In this document: positions 1 to 5,988 of the stretch, piece after piece | How positions within the stretch are numbered: the first letter of the stretch is position 1 | How the letters are laid out: each line of letters starts with the position of its first letter | Source: Pseudanabaena sp. CAN_BIN31 | GTDB taxonomy: Bacteria > Cyanobacteriota > Cyanobacteriia > Pseudanabaenales > Pseudanabaenaceae | NCBI GenBank assembly: GCA_026785865.1 | Contig: JAJAZG010000199.1 | Location: 1 to 8,707 of the forward strand | DNA length: 8,707 bases | Direction of reading: 5' to 3' | The notes under the pieces: model-generated | What the model was told of the DNA's origin: nothing | Databases searched by the model: none | The model's input: the letters and a program-made list of their open reading frames with translations, nothing else | Program-made: the position numbers and the translations under genes

Positions 1-157
1 GCTCAATAGGCGTTTCGGGGAGGTGTTTTGAATAAAGCTTCTAAAATGCTTGCTAGGCAAAGGTTTCAGTCTCGGAGGTCTTGAAGATCTGAAACCCTTG
101 GCATTAAAAGCTTTGGGACAATTATTATGTTCGCTCTCCCCGAAACGTCTATTGAGC
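1..157. repeat. Near-palindromic MITE-like element, left end at window edge
   Basis: Positions 1-22 and 136-157 are inverted copies with 21 of 22 bases matching (outer sequence GCTCAATAG, then CGTTTCGGGGAG). The symmetry continues inside: AAAGCTT at 34-40 pairs with 108-114, and AAAGGTTTCAG near 59-69 pairs with CTGAAACCCTT near 89-99. The whole segment could thus fold into one long imperfect hairpin. It carries no transposase and interrupts the CHAT gene. A target duplication cannot be tested because the left flank lies outside the window. A palindromic intergenic repeat family or a non-autonomous transposable element (MITE) are both possible. Confidence 0.6.
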
Positions 158-441
158 CAATCCGCTAAGGCACTAGTACTAACAGCTTGAGCCTTACCAT
201 CCTCAAACGCTAAACCCCGATCCCCACCACCATGCCCCGAAAAATGTAAAATCTGCGGCTTGAGATTAAATAAATACTGCTGTAAATCTTAAGGACGCAC
301 CGCACCTCTTGACTCGATCTCAAAGCGATCTCGATTTGGTGACAACAGCAAAGTTGTACGAATTTCTTCCACCTCCTTGTCCAGCCGCGAACGCTCTGTC
401 TCTAAAGGGTTAGTCGCCAGAATTAAGATTTTTTTAGGCAT
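1..441 (-). pseudogene. CHAT/caspase-like domain gene, broken
   Basis: Read on the minus strand from the ATG at 441, the protein begins MPKKILILATNP and continues with LDKEVEEIRTTL. This is the usual opening of cyanobacterial CHAT (caspase HetF-associated with TPRs) peptidase-like domains. Codon 51 is TAA (289-291) in a place where relatives usually have Gln after Arg-Pro, so one C-to-T change explains it. The frame then stays open and shows the HFSGHG motif, with the second His codon at 232-234, the expected catalytic-dyad histidine. After the segment LADW the reading frame enters the palindromic element at 1-157, so the expected Cys motif (NACYS-like) is not visible. The gene is therefore cut twice: once by nonsense, once by insertion. 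CHAT proteins are protease-like and often linked to cell-death or defence signalling; here the product is probably inactive. The 546 start is less likely because a -10 box sits just upstream of 441. Confidence 0.75.
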
Positions 442-454
442 ACAATCGGCTGCG

Positions 455-485
455 ATTATAAAGATTTTAGATTCTGACTTTGCAA
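455..485 (-). promoter_or_regulatory. Candidate promoter for the CHAT gene
   Basis: On the minus strand TTGCAA (485-480) and TATAAT (460-455) are separated by 19 bases, slightly long for a sigma-70-type promoter. Transcription would begin about 7 bases before the ATG at 441, which supports that start over the ATG at 546. Confidence 0.35.
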
Positions 486-607
486 AATCATACAATAATT
501 GATTGGGGTTTGTTGGTTGGATTGCAAGTAGCCTCCTGTGGTTCACAACACCTGTCTTAGCAGTGTTTGTTTTTGCTAGTAAGATCTTCTGTGTAAACTC
601 TCATTCT

Positions 608-612
608 AGAGG
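608..612 (+). promoter_or_regulatory. Ribosome binding site AGAGG
   Basis: AGAGG lies 8 bases before the ATG at 621 and is one of the better Shine-Dalgarno matches in the window. It fixes the start of the oxidoreductase gene. Confidence 0.55.
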
Positions 613-620
613 TCTTCTAT

Positions 621-1538
621 ATGACTCATAAGATTGCTTTTCTTGGTTTGGGCGTAATGGGTGGGGCAATGTCTGCCAACTTGGTTAAGCATGGTTATTC
701 AGTGATTGGGTGGAATCGCTCCAAAAATCGTCCCACGATCGCGACCTTTACCAATGCGGGTGGCACTCTAGCCAAATCGCTGCAAGAAGCAGTCAGTGAT
801 GCTGATGTCGTATTTTCTTGCTTAGGTGATGTTCCTGATGTTAGAGAGGTATTAATTGGTGAAAGTGGAGCGATCAACTTTGCTAAGGCAAATGCCTTGT
901 TTATTGATACCAGTACGATCGGCAGTGATGCTGCTAAGACAATTGGTGAAGTTTTGATGCATAAAGGTTTACGCTTCCTTGATGCGCCAGTGTCGGGCGG
1001 TGATGTGGGCGCACGCAATGGCACATTGACATTTATGGTTGGCGGCAATCCTGAAGATTTACAAGAATGTTTACTCTTATTTGAAGCAATGGGTAGCAAT
1101 ATTAAACATTGCGGGGCGATCGGTAGCGGTCAAGCTGTGAAGCTTTGCAATCAAACTTTAGTTTCAGTGTATATGCTGGCTCTCTGCGAAACGATGCAGA
1201 TGGCGGAAAAAATGGGGATCGATCCGCAGCTAGTTGTCGATGTTTGTGGCAATGGTGCGGCTGGTTCGTGGGCTTTGACTAATTTGGGGATGAAAGTTGC
1301 CACGGGAGATTATCAAGCAGGTTTTGCGATTAAACATATGCTGAAGGATTTGCGACTCGTGAAAGAAATTAGTCAGGAAATTAGCGATCGCCAAAATCTA
1401 GATACCCCAAAAGATTTTTCGGTAGATTTACCTGCGATCGCCTTAGCCATCCAAAAATTCCAAAAAGTAAGCCAACTCAATGATGGACAAGGCGCAGAGC
1501 AAGGCACACAAGCCATGATGCGGGCTTATAAATCATAA
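621..1538 (+). CDS. NAD(P)-dependent oxidoreductase, 3-hydroxyisobutyrate dehydrogenase family
   Basis: A complete beta-hydroxyacid dehydrogenase of 305 aa, the usual family length. The Rossmann motif GLGVMG spans residues 9-14. The substrate-binding motif DAPVSGG is at 121-127, followed by GTLTFMVGG. The general-acid lysine is expected at K174 in GSGQAVKLCNQ, and the late conserved segment HMLKDLRLV is at 239-247. WNRS at 31-34, after the second beta strand, resembles the NRS/NRT pattern of NADPH-using glyoxylate/succinic semialdehyde reductases, so reduction of small aldehydes with NADPH is a reasonable inference; the true substrate is not determined by sequence. No signal peptide is seen, so it should be cytosolic. 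It has its own ribosome site and a strong downstream hairpin, so it appears to be transcribed alone. Confidence 0.93.
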   Translation: MTHKIAFLGLGVMGGAMSANLVKHGYSVIGWNRSKNRPTIATFTNAGGTLAKSLQEAVSDADVVFSCLGDVPDVREVLIGESGAINFAKANALFIDTSTIGSDAAKTIGEVLMHKGLRFLDAPVSGGDVGARNGTLTFMVGGNPEDLQECLLLFEAMGSNIKHCGAIGSGQAVKLCNQTLVSVYMLALCETMQMAEKMGIDPQLVVDVCGNGAAGSWALTNLGMKVATGDYQAGFAIKHMLKDLRLVKEISQEISDRQNLDTPKDFSVDLPAIALAIQKFQKVSQLNDGQGAEQGTQAMMRAYKS

Positions 1539-1564
1539 AGAAATCACGCAAAGTATGATTTCCA

Positions 1565-1599
1565 AAAACAAAAGCGGCGCGGAGCGCCGCCTTTGTTTT
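1565..1599 (+). terminator. Strong hairpin terminator after the oxidoreductase gene
   Basis: AAAACAAA-A-GCGGCGC (1565-1580, allowing one A/C mismatch at 1573/1591) pairs with GCGCCGC-C-TTTGTTTT (1584-1599) around a GGA loop. The GC-rich 7-bp core next to the loop and the flanking A and T tracts make it a plausible terminator in both directions. It starts 27 bases after the stop codon. Confidence 0.75.
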
Positions 1600-1653
1600 C
1601 GGGATTTAAATCGTAAATTGTTAAAAATCTAGCAAACTCAAGCAAGTATGCTT

Positions 1654-1662
1654 TGATACAAT
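1654..1662 (+). promoter_or_regulatory. Candidate extended -10 promoter of the aminotransferase gene
   Basis: TGATACAAT contains a TACAAT -10 box preceded by the TGn extension. No convincing -35 box is seen. A start near 1669 would leave a 5' leader of about 37 bases before the ATG at 1706. No Shine-Dalgarno match is present in that leader. Confidence 0.4.
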
Positions 1663-1705
1663 GCCAAGTTAATCCCGTAATGCTGCTTCCGCTCCTCCAG
1701 AAAAA

Positions 1706-2872
1706 ATGCAACTGGCAAAAAGACTTCGTAATATTCAGCCCTCCTTAACTCTAGCGATCGACGCAAAAGCTAAGGCAATGAAGGCTAGTGGAATTGATGT
1801 TTGTAGCTTTAGTGCTGGCGAACCAGACTTTGATACACCCGACCATATCAAATCCGCCGCCAAACTCGCACTCGATCAAGGTAAAACCCGCTATACCGCC
1901 GCCGCAGGTATACCTGAGCTAAAACAGGCGATCGCCGCTAAACTTCTGCGCGACAATCAAGTAACGTATAAACCTGAACAAATCATTGTCACTAATGGCG
2001 GTAAGCATTCGCTTTACAACCTGATGATGGCAATTCTTGACACTGGTGATGAAGTAATCATTCCTGTGCCGTTTTGGGTGAGCTATCCCGAAATGGCAAA
2101 ACTCGCCGATGCAACCCCAGTATTCGTAATCACGACTGAGGAAACTGGCTACAAAATCACCCCCGAACAATTAGAAGCAGCGATTAATCCCAAAACTAAG
2201 CTCTTTGTTCTCAATTCCCCGTCTAATCCCACAGGCATGGTCTATTCTCCTGCGGAAATTAAGGCTCTAGCCGAAGTCTTAGATCGACATCCCCATGTTT
2301 ACATTGTCTCTGATGAGATTTATGAAAAGATTCTCTACGATGGTGCAACCCATCTGAGTATCGCCGCCGTTAGTCAGTCCATGTACGATCGCACTTTGAT
2401 CAGTAGCGGATTTGCTAAGGCTTACTCAATGACGGGTTGGCGAGTCGGTTATTTGGCAGGAGCGCCCGAAATCATCAAGGCTGCTACGCTGATTCAAGGA
2501 CATAGCACCTCGAACATCTGTACTTTTGCTCAATACGGTGCGGTGACGGCGCTTAATGATTCTCAAGACTGTGTGGAAACGATGCGGAAAGCTTTCGCCG
2601 AACGCCGCGATGTCATGTATGACCTGTTAACTTCCATTTCAGGATTTACCTGCCCAAAACCCGATGGCGCATTCTATCTATTTCCTAGCATCAAATCCTT
2701 TGGAATTCCTTCTCTAGAATTTTGCGATAAATTACTAGAAGCATATAAAGTTGCGGTGATTCCAGGGATTGCTTTCGGTCTAGATAACTGCATTCGTCTG
2801 TCCTACGCTACCAATTTGGAAACGATTCGCGATGGTTGCGATCGCATTCGCCAGTTCGCTGAAAGGTTATAA
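1706..2872 (+). CDS. aspC: PLP-dependent aminotransferase, aspartate aminotransferase type (class I)
   Basis: A full-length 388-aa fold-type I aminotransferase, closest by motif memory to the bacterial Ib group such as the Thermus enzyme. Landmarks are FSAGEPDFDTP (35-45), YTAAAGIPELKQAI (63-76), the glycine turn TNGGK (96-100), WVSYPEM (124-130), SPSNPTG with Asn174, and SDEIYE with Asp203 and Tyr206. The Schiff-base lysine is K238 in SSGFAKAYSMTGWR, and IRLSYA carries Arg364, expected to bind the substrate alpha-carboxylate. It should interconvert aspartate/2-oxoglutarate and oxaloacetate/glutamate in the cytosol. Ib enzymes of some bacteria and plants also use prephenate, which this sequence alone cannot exclude. 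The start at 1706 gives the usual MxLAxRLxxIxPS N terminus. Transcribed alone, between two hairpins. Confidence 0.93.
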   Translation: MQLAKRLRNIQPSLTLAIDAKAKAMKASGIDVCSFSAGEPDFDTPDHIKSAAKLALDQGKTRYTAAAGIPELKQAIAAKLLRDNQVTYKPEQIIVTNGGKHSLYNLMMAILDTGDEVIIPVPFWVSYPEMAKLADATPVFVITTEETGYKITPEQLEAAINPKTKLFVLNSPSNPTGMVYSPAEIKALAEVLDRHPHVYIVSDEIYEKILYDGATHLSIAAVSQSMYDRTLISSGFAKAYSMTGWRVGYLAGAPEIIKAATLIQGHSTSNICTFAQYGAVTALNDSQDCVETMRKAFAERRDVMYDLLTSISGFTCPKPDGAFYLFPSIKSFGIPSLEFCDKLLEAYKVAVIPGIAFGLDNCIRLSYATNLETIRDGCDRIRQFAERL

Positions 2873-2878
2873 AACTTT

Positions 2879-2906
2879 AAGGTTGCTAAGTATACTTGGC
2901 AACCTT
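2879..2906 (+). terminator. Hairpin after the aminotransferase gene
   Basis: AAGGTTGCTAAG (2879-2890) pairs with CTTGGCAACCTT (2895-2906) over 12 bp with one T-G wobble and a TATA loop. It begins 7 bases after the stop codon. No T tract follows, so it may be a weak terminator or a 3'-end stabiliser. Confidence 0.55.
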
Positions 2907-2967
2907 GAACAGAAAGATTGCGGTGATAATAAATATACTGAATTAGAAGTCTAGAAGTGATAAAATC

Positions 2968-3318
2968 ATGCAAATAACCCTAGAATTACCTGATGATATT
3001 GCTGCTAAGCTTAACAAGGATAACTTACCTCAGATTTTGACTTTAGGCTTAAGAGAAATTAATGCTAATCCTTCAACAGGCTTTTCTGGGCTTACGGAAA
3101 TTTTAGAGTTTTTAGCAAAATTACCATCTCCACAGGAAATCTTAACTTTACACCTTTCAACTGATGTTCAGGAAGAAATTAATAGCCTCTTAGAAAAAAA
3201 TCGCACTGAAGGATTCAATGAAAGCGATCGCCTCTTGTGGCAACACTATGAGTTTGTGGAACATTTAGTGCGTCTTGCTAAAGCTCAAGCTATAGTTAAG
3301 TTGCAACAGAGTAAATGA
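2968..3318 (+). CDS. Small conserved protein of unknown function, partner of the HNH gene
   Basis: 116 aa. It opens with MQITLELPDDIAAKL, an N terminus like those of small antitoxin or DNA-binding proteins. The C-terminal half is helical and charged (LLEKNRTEGFN, then EHLVRLAKAQA). I recall similar proteins encoded just before HNH genes in many cyanobacteria, with a variable N-terminal half and this type of helical C terminus; no function is known to me. Its stop overlaps the HNH start by four bases (ATGA, 3315-3318), so the two are probably translated as a coupled pair. A TATACT -10-like box at 2934-2939 is a possible promoter element, but no -35 fits. Ribosome site weak. A role as antitoxin, regulator or adaptor of the nuclease is inference only. 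Confidence 0.85.
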   Translation: MQITLELPDDIAAKLNKDNLPQILTLGLREINANPSTGFSGLTEILEFLAKLPSPQEILTLHLSTDVQEEINSLLEKNRTEGFNESDRLLWQHYEFVEHLVRLAKAQAIVKLQQSK

Positions 3319-3749
3319 GCAAGACTTACATTCCTGTTAGCCTAAGAAAGTTTGTCAGCGATCGCGCTCAGAACTGTTGTGAGTATTGTCTAATTCCAGC
3401 TATGTTTGTTTTGGCTTCCCATCAAGTAGATCATACGATCGCGGAAAAGCATGGAGGAGAGACTGTTGAGGAAAATTTAGCTTTGGCTTGTTCACTTTGC
3501 AATCAAGCGAAGGGTAGTGATATTGCTTCTATCGATTCTGAAACGGATGATGTTGTAAGACTTTACAATCCTAGAAAAAATAATTGGGTAGAACATTTTC
3601 AAATTGAGATAGAAAGTGGTGTAATTTTTCCTTTAACTGCGATCGGACGGGTGACTATAAAGTTATTGAAAATAAATCGTGAGAGTAGTTTACCTTCTCG
3701 TCAAATTCTTGCTCAAGCTGGAATGCTTACAATTAAACATTCTGCTTAA
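3315..3749 (+). CDS. HNH endonuclease family protein
   Basis: 144 aa. It shows a complete zinc-type HNH core: CEYC (C22, C25), HQVDH (H36, D39, H40), GGETVEENL with N54, and CSLCNQAKG (C59, C62, N63, K66, G67). The two CxxC pairs would bind a structural zinc. H40 is the expected general base, while N54 and N63 hold the places of the other two signature positions, an HNN form. The downstream half (LYNPRKNNWVEHF, then TAIGRVTIKLLKIN) is the usual C-terminal part of these small cyanobacterial HNH proteins. It should cut DNA; target and biological role are unknown. It overlaps the preceding gene by four bases, which implies tight co-expression. All motif residues are present, so it looks active. 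Confidence 0.9.
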   Translation: MSKTYIPVSLRKFVSDRAQNCCEYCLIPAMFVLASHQVDHTIAEKHGGETVEENLALACSLCNQAKGSDIASIDSETDDVVRLYNPRKNNWVEHFQIEIESGVIFPLTAIGRVTIKLLKINRESSLPSRQILAQAGMLTIKHSA

Positions 3750-3809
3750 TTGCCCCCATAGCCAAAGCGATCGCGCGATAGATTTCTGAAGTGATAGAAG
3801 GGCGATCGC

Positions 3810-3838
3810 ATAACATGCCAAATAAGGTATATTAGAAT
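3810..3838 (+). promoter_or_regulatory. Candidate promoter of the HTH antitoxin gene
   Basis: ATAACA (3810-3815) and TAGAAT (3833-3838) are separated by exactly 17 bases and match sigma-70-type hexamers at four and five of six positions. Transcription would begin near 3845, inside the dyad at 3844-3856. Confidence 0.45.
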
Positions 3839-3843
3839 ACGAC

Positions 3844-3856
3844 TTGTAAATTACAA
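3844..3856. promoter_or_regulatory. Dyad TTGTAA-A-TTACAA, possible autoregulatory operator
   Basis: A perfect 6-1-6 dyad overlaps the predicted transcription start and ends 6 bases before the ATG at 3863. HTH antitoxins of this kind commonly repress their own promoters by binding such dyads. The assignment is inference from position and symmetry. Confidence 0.4.
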
Positions 3857-3862
3857 AAATAA

Positions 3863-4168
3863 ATGAGCAAAAGTACTATTCATGAAGTTCTTCAAGGTAG
3901 TAGCAATGTATTTGAGAACTTGGGTTTTGCGCCTGAAGAAGCTCTCAATCTCAAAATTCGTGCTGACTTGATGTTAAATATTCGGCGATTCATTCAGTCT
4001 CAAGGATGGACTCAAAAACAGGCTGCTTTGTTTTTTGGTGAAACTCAACCTCGAATTAGTGATTTGATGAATGGTGATATTGAGAGGTTTAGTATTGATA
4101 AGTTAGTGATTATGTTGGCTAAAGCTGGTATGGGTGTGAAGTTTGAAGTAAATGTGAAGGCGGCTTGA
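3863..4168 (+). CDS. XRE/HigA-like helix-turn-helix antitoxin
   Basis: 101 aa. The segment SSNVFENLGFAPEEALNLKIRADLM (residues 13-37) is characteristic of the HTH antitoxins that pair with Gp49-like (DUF891) RelE-superfamily toxins. The helix-turn-helix is at about 49-71 (WTQKQAALFFGE, then QPRISDLMNG), followed by FSIDKLVIMLAKAGMGVKFEV. It should bind DNA at its own promoter and neutralise its toxin. The matching toxin lies 4 bases downstream but on the opposite strand and carries two nonsense codons; these modules normally have the toxin gene first and on the same strand. The antitoxin itself has no visible defect. No Shine-Dalgarno match precedes the ATG. Confidence 0.88.
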   Translation: MSKSTIHEVLQGSSNVFENLGFAPEEALNLKIRADLMLNIRRFIQSQGWTQKQAALFFGETQPRISDLMNGDIERFSIDKLVIMLAKAGMGVKFEVNVKAA

Positions 4169-4172
4169 GCGC

Positions 4173-4508
4173 TTACTCAGACTGACGATATTGCAGAATT
4201 TGCTGATAGCGCTTTTGTCCGATTTCTATATCTAATTTGGAAGTTTGTTGAGTTTTCTTTTGGAATGCGTGGAGGACAGAAACTGCTTCGGCAAACCTTG
4301 CGACATAAAAGATTCGATAAGCATCATCGGTACGAATCCGAATTTCTTCAACGCCTAAACCGACTGTAGGCATTGGTTTAAAGTCAGATGATGGATCGCC
4401 ACTCTGTACAGCTCGAAGTTAAAACCCAGCTTTTCGACGGGCTGATTCAGAAAATTTTATGAGTTCGTCTAGGGATGAACCTATCTAACGAATTGGTTTG
4501 TCAGACAT
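4173..4508 (-). pseudogene. Gp49-like/RelE-superfamily toxin, inactivated by two nonsense codons
   Basis: From the ATG at 4508 one uninterrupted frame of 111 codons can be read if two stops are ignored: TAG at codon 8 (4485-4487) and TAA at codon 30 (4419-4421). Between them come IGSSLDELIKFSESARRKAG, then LRAVQSGDPSSDFKPMPTVG, GLGVEEIRIRTDDAYRIFYV, and HAFQKKTQQTSKLDIEIGQK. This is the complete architecture of a DUF891 toxin, an mRNA interferase of the RelE fold. In relatives codon 8 is typically Trp and codon 30 often Gln, so two C-to-T or G-to-A transitions suffice. No frameshift is needed. The surviving open part from Met46 (4373) lacks the N-terminal third and is unlikely to be toxic. 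Confidence 0.85.
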
Positions 4509-4520
4509 ATTTCAGTGTTT

Positions 4521-4892
4521 TTAAAATCTACAATTGCTATCCCATGAGTTTTGTCGCTGCCAACTCCCTAAAGCATCAGAATCTTCGACATGATACCTCA
4601 TTTGATTGAGTTGATGTTCTTTTAGTGCAAGATCGTTAGCCAGTTCATCAGTGAGTGACTCTAGTTTATCAATGCGGTCGTTTGCAACTGATAAATCTCT
4701 ACGAGATTGTGATAATAATTGAAAGTAATTAGAGAGCAATCGTATAATAGTAGAATGTCTAATCTTATATCCACTCAAAATATCAAGGTATTCAAACATT
4801 AATGCTTGAGCTTTGTCTGGACATTCTGCCAATTCCTTCAAGTGAATTTGCCATTGTTGAAGAGAAGACGCTCCTTCTTGAACTTGTATCAT
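4521..4892 (-). CDS. Unknown protein with predicted coiled coil, second gene of an operon
   Basis: 123 aa; I do not recognise the family. The N-terminal half looks helical (LQQWQIHLKELAECPDKAQALMF begins near residue 10). Residues about 56-105 have coiled-coil character: SNYFQLLSQSRRDLSVANDR is followed by DKLESLTDELANDLALKEHQ with leucines at heptad-like spacing. The tail is polar with two tryptophans. No signal peptide or membrane segment. A good ribosome site, AGGA, lies 9 bases before the ATG at 4892. It follows the 260-aa gene after 39 bases on the same strand, so the two probably share a transcript. The toxin pseudogene begins 12 bases further downstream. It may be a binding partner of the 260-aa protein; this is inference. 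Confidence 0.75.
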   Translation of the reverse strand: MIQVQEGASSLQQWQIHLKELAECPDKAQALMFEYLDILSGYKIRHSTIIRLLSNYFQLLSQSRRDLSVANDRIDKLESLTDELANDLALKEHQLNQMRYHVEDSDALGSWQRQNSWDSNCRF

Positions 4893-4931
4893 ATAAGTAG
4901 TTCCTAAATTTGTCTTAGTGAGATTAATTAT

Positions 4932-5714
4932 CTAGAAGTCTTCAATATAATTCGTTGAAAGATCAGGCTTCTCTCCATTTGAAAGTAGAAAGACTTCAAC
5001 ATTATCTTTCAAATCCAATAAAAGTCTTTTCAATTCTGAATACTGAGATAATGAAATTCGAGAAGTTGACGGAAATCTTTGATCTGAACTAATTTCGTAG
5101 CAAATATTTTGCTCAGTCATATCCAAAATTAATGGGCTAAATTTGGATGTAGGCAACTGATATGAGTGTGGCGGATAGTATACGTCATCCTCAAAATCAG
5201 ATAAATTGATATTTGCATCCTCAGACAGTTCAACAAATCTGCCAAAAAAGTCAGATCTCTCTGGCAACGGAATATATAAGTCTTTTTTTACTGAGCTTTG
5301 TCTACCCGATTCAGGGTCATCATATAAGTAGAATTTTGCTCGATAGCTAGTCCAAATTTTGTCGTGAATAGATAAAGCAAGCTCTGATTGTTGCTGTACA
5401 ACATAGAAAGCAACTTTAGGGCGCTTTGATTCAGTTTTAGAAATGATTGTTGCATACTGCTTGAGATATCGAACTTGATATAAATTCTTTAATCCAAGTT
5501 CATCTAATACTGCTATTACTGTCTCAATGGTGGGGATACTAGAAAAGTTAATTCCAGTGGTAGTTGCTTCTAAAGAGGTCGATTCATCTTGCGATACAAA
5601 ATCATTAATTCCTAGTAAATACTTAATTTGCTTGAGATCCCAAGCAATCTTTTGAGTGCCATCATCCAGCGTTAGTAACTCCACATTTAGGGGTTGCCTA
5701 TTTATTATTCTCAT
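4932..5714 (-). CDS. Unknown 260-aa protein, first gene of a two-gene operon
   Basis: I do not recognise a domain. The N terminus has beta character (MRIINRQPLNVELLTLDDGT) and leads into KIAWDLKQIKYLLGI. A helical patch follows (SIPTIETVIAVLDELGLKNL, near 59-78), then a mixed region with QVRYLKQYATII and RPKVAFYVVQQQSEL, and KKDLYIPLPERSDFFGRFVE near 143-162. The second half is acidic and aromatic (DFEDDVYYPP), and the C terminus is an acidic tail. No signal peptide, membrane span, cysteine motif or nucleotide-binding loop is visible. The protein looks cytosolic and acidic. A TATAAT box and a tandem repeat lie upstream. The start at 5714 is the first ATG after in-frame upstream sequence; the ribosome site is weak. 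Its AT-rich sequence and lack of HIP1 sites suggest acquired DNA. Confidence 0.8.
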   Translation of the reverse strand: MRIINRQPLNVELLTLDDGTQKIAWDLKQIKYLLGINDFVSQDESTSLEATTTGINFSSIPTIETVIAVLDELGLKNLYQVRYLKQYATIISKTESKRPKVAFYVVQQQSELALSIHDKIWTSYRAKFYLYDDPESGRQSSVKKDLYIPLPERSDFFGRFVELSEDANINLSDFEDDVYYPPHSYQLPTSKFSPLILDMTEQNICYEISSDQRFPSTSRISLSQYSELKRLLLDLKDNVEVFLLSNGEKPDLSTNYIEDF

Positions 5715-5753
5715 TTACATAGACTCACTCTTGATTGATGGAATTTATCGTAG

Positions 5754-5781
5754 CACATAAATTATATTTAACACATAAATT
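5754..5781 (-). promoter_or_regulatory. TATAAT promoter box flanked by a 10-bp direct repeat
   Basis: On the minus strand a perfect TATAAT lies at 5766-5761; a start near 5754 gives a leader of about 40 bases for the 260-aa gene. No good -35 box is seen. CACATAAATT occurs on the plus strand at 5754-5763 and again at 5772-5781, an 18-bp period that covers the -10 box and spacer. Tandem copies at this spacing are candidate binding sites for a regulator on one face of the helix. The remaining intergenic sequence to 5988 is AT-rich and shows a TTGACA at 5905-5910 without a matching -10 box. Confidence 0.45.
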
Positions 5782-5988
5782 CAAACTAACATACTAATTT
5801 GGCTTTTTGGGTAAAAAATAAAAAAATTTACAAGATCGTAAAATGCGTCCTAGCCAGTTCAGGATTGAGGGTAGATAAGAATGAAATGCTGGGCTGACAG
5901 AGCCTTGACATGAAATTGGTAATTAGCGATCCGCCCTGCCACATACATTAAGTTAGGATTGGCGTTTCATTACGAAAGGCACTATCTT

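Noticed and set aside
528..533. Perfect AGGAGG on the minus strand near the CHAT gene
   Set aside because: No start codon in a meaningful frame follows at proper distance; only a short frame of about 24 codons from a TTG could use it.
695..1099. Minus-strand open frame inside the oxidoreductase gene
   Set aside because: It lies wholly opposite a clear enzyme gene and shows no family features.
1919..2170. Minus-strand open frame inside the aminotransferase gene
   Set aside because: Antisense shadow of a strongly conserved gene.
4173..4508. Programmed recoding of stop codons in the toxin and CHAT genes
   Set aside because: The stops differ (TAG, TAA, TAA), no recoding structure is seen, and all three are explained by C:G to T:A transitions in genes that also show other damage or odd context.
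5905..5910. TTGACA as a -35 box for the short antitoxin-like gene
   Set aside because: No acceptable -10 box lies 15-19 bases downstream.
5959..5988. TTG start giving ten extra residues to the short antitoxin-like protein
   Set aside because: The ATG at 5989 has AAAGG at the right distance and gives the usual N terminus.
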